Assembly: GCF_905220705.1 (NCBI RefSeq)
Contig: NZ_CAJNAT010000004.1
Span: 248,001-312,000 of the forward strand
Reading direction: 5' to 3'
Length of the DNA stretch: 64,000 nt
Origin: Paraburkholderia domus
Lineage (GTDB): Bacteria > Pseudomonadota > Gammaproteobacteria > Burkholderiales > Burkholderiaceae
Shown: positions 63,057-64,000 of the stretch, piece after piece
Layout: every line of letters begins with the position of its first letter
How positions within the stretch are numbered: the stretch's first letter is position 1
Notes under the pieces: generated by a model
The model's input: the letters and a program-made list of their open reading frames with translations, nothing else
Told to the model about the DNA's origin: nothing
The model's database searches: none
Program-made: the position numbers and the translations under genes

Positions 63057-64000
63057 ATGGAATCGTCTTCAGGCCCGCAAGTGGGCGCCCAGGAAACCAG
63101 CCACGCGTCGATGCCCAAGCTGGCGCTGGCCGCCATCGGCATCGTGTTCGGCGACATCGGCACCAGTCCGCTCTACACCATGAGCACGGTATTCGACTCG
63201 GGTCACGGGCTGGTGCTCAACCGCCTCAATGTGCTGGGCGTCGTGTCGCTCATCATCTGGTCGCTGATCATCGTGGTGTCGTTGAAATACGTGACGCTGA
63301 TCATGCGCGCCCACAACCACGGCGAGGGCGGCATCATGGCGCTGCTGGCGCTGGCCTCAAGTTCGGTGATGGACCGGCCCCGCCTGCGCAACGGGCTGCT
63401 GCTCGCCGGTGTGTTCGGTGCGGCGCTGTTTTACGGTGACGGCGTCATCACGCCCGCCATCTCGGTGCTCAGCGCGGTTGAAGGGCTGCAAGTAGCGGAG
63501 CCGCAGCTCAAGCCCTTCGTGGTGACGATCGCGCTGGTCGTGCTGATCGGCTTGTTCCTGGCGCAGCGGCACGGCACGGCGGGCATCGGTGCGGTGTTCG
63601 GGCCGGTGATGGTGGTATGGTTCGGCGTGATTGCGGTGGTCGGGCTGTTCAACATCGGTCGCGCGCCGGGCATCCTGGCCGCGTTCGACCCGTTCGTGGG
63701 CCTCGAATTCCTGATTCGTAACGGCTGGGGGGCCTTTGTCTCGCTCGGTGCGGTGGTGCTGGCGCTGACCGGCGCCGAGGCGCTGTATGCCGATATGGGT
63801 CACTTCGGCGCGCCGCCGATCCGCCTGTCGTGGTTCGCACTCGTGCTACCCGCGCTGGCGCTCAACTACCTGGGCCAGGGCGCGCTGCTGTTGTCGGACC
63901 CCAAGACCGTGGACAACCCCTTCTTCCACCTCTTCCCGTCGGTGGCGCTGTTCCCGATGGTGGTGCTGGCTACAGTGGCGACAGTGATCGCGTCGCAGGC
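63057..64000 (+). CDS. kup: Kup-type potassium uptake permease (3' end outside window)
   Basis: First 314 codons visible, no stop before the right edge. ATG 63057 has GAGAAGGAG eight bases upstream. Hallmark LAAIGIVFGDIGTSPLYTMSTVF in helix 1, then YGDGVITPAISVLSAVEGL, GAEALYADMGHFG and PALALNYLGQGALL, all typical of KUP/HAK K+:H+ symporters. About eight membrane helices in the visible part. Expected full length near 630 residues with a cytosolic C-terminal domain. Confidence 0.95.
   Translation, partial: MESSSGPQVGAQETSHASMPKLALAAIGIVFGDIGTSPLYTMSTVFDSGHGLVLNRLNVLGVVSLIIWSLIIVVSLKYVTLIMRAHNHGEGGIMALLALASSSVMDRPRLRNGLLLAGVFGAALFYGDGVITPAISVLSAVEGLQVAEPQLKPFVVTIALVVLIGLFLAQRHGTAGIGAVFGPVMVVWFGVIAVVGLFNIGRAPGILAAFDPFVGLEFLIRNGWGAFVSLGAVVLALTGAEALYADMGHFGAPPIRLSWFALVLPALALNYLGQGALLLSDPKTVDNPFFHLFPSVALFPMVVLATVATVIASQ

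Overview
The window reads as chromosomal DNA of a Burkholderia/Paraburkholderia-type betaproteobacterium. It is GC-rich, packed with LysR regulators, and carries DUF4148 proteins, an oxalyl-CoA oxalate module, a one-cysteine OhrR/Ohr pair and MetE/MetR. This assignment rests on gene content and protein style, not on a database search. No rRNA, tRNA, CRISPR array, phage or complete insertion sequence was seen. About 60 intact or edge-truncated genes are supported, plus two LysR remnants.

Layout. 1-4 kb: an IclR regulator built from two fused copies (cut by the left edge), a periplasmic HtrA-like protease and a small PH-domain membrane protein. 4-12 kb: a methionine/B12 block with a BtuB-like receptor behind a cobalamin riboswitch, two tandem metE paralogues, and divergent metR. 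12-18 kb: oxalate catabolism (antiporter, oxalyl-CoA decarboxylase, formyl-CoA transferase) with a PAS protein downstream and a LysR remnant upstream. 18-23 kb: aldo/keto reductase, beta-propeller protein and unusual TPR/winged-helix regulator, divergent from DUF899 and DUF2182 genes. 23-28 kb: sterol-desaturase-like enzyme, YncE-like propeller, zinc-ribbon protein, TerC and divergent NhaR-like regulator, TerB-like and DUF2322-like proteins. 28-34 kb: an internally deleted LysR gene next to an aldo/keto reductase lacking the usual catalytic His, a secreted propeller protein, bacterioferritin, and an ECF-sigma operon with a ferredoxin.

34-43.5 kb: a catabolic island with an agmatinase-like ureohydrolase, an amino-acid-type ABC binding protein, an aldehyde dehydrogenase, an NCS1 permease and a GMC oxidoreductase. 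It is controlled by two paralogous LysR regulators, each divergent from a target and each with a related palindrome next to its start. The most economical reading is uptake and oxidation of a guanidino or amino compound, with urea released by the ureohydrolase. 43.5-47.5 kb: a dicarboxylate/amino-acid symporter translationally coupled to a double-length Asp/Glu racemase with one degenerate half, plus a HypT-like LysR.

47.5-54.5 kb: stress response. ohr and one-Cys ohrR share the operator AATCGCATGCGATT. An epoxide hydrolase, DUF4148 proteins, a thioredoxin-like protein and a GFA-like protein surround an OmpR-type two-component system. Two near-identical 76-77 bp elements, each with a 10-bp-phased direct repeat, bracket the thioredoxin gene and probably mark that system's regulon. 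54.5-64 kb: MFS exporter, two tandem LysR regulators divergent from tautomerase plus nitronate monooxygenase genes, a polyamine-type binding protein with a DmpA-like aminopeptidase and divergent LuxR regulator, and the 5' part of kup at the right edge.
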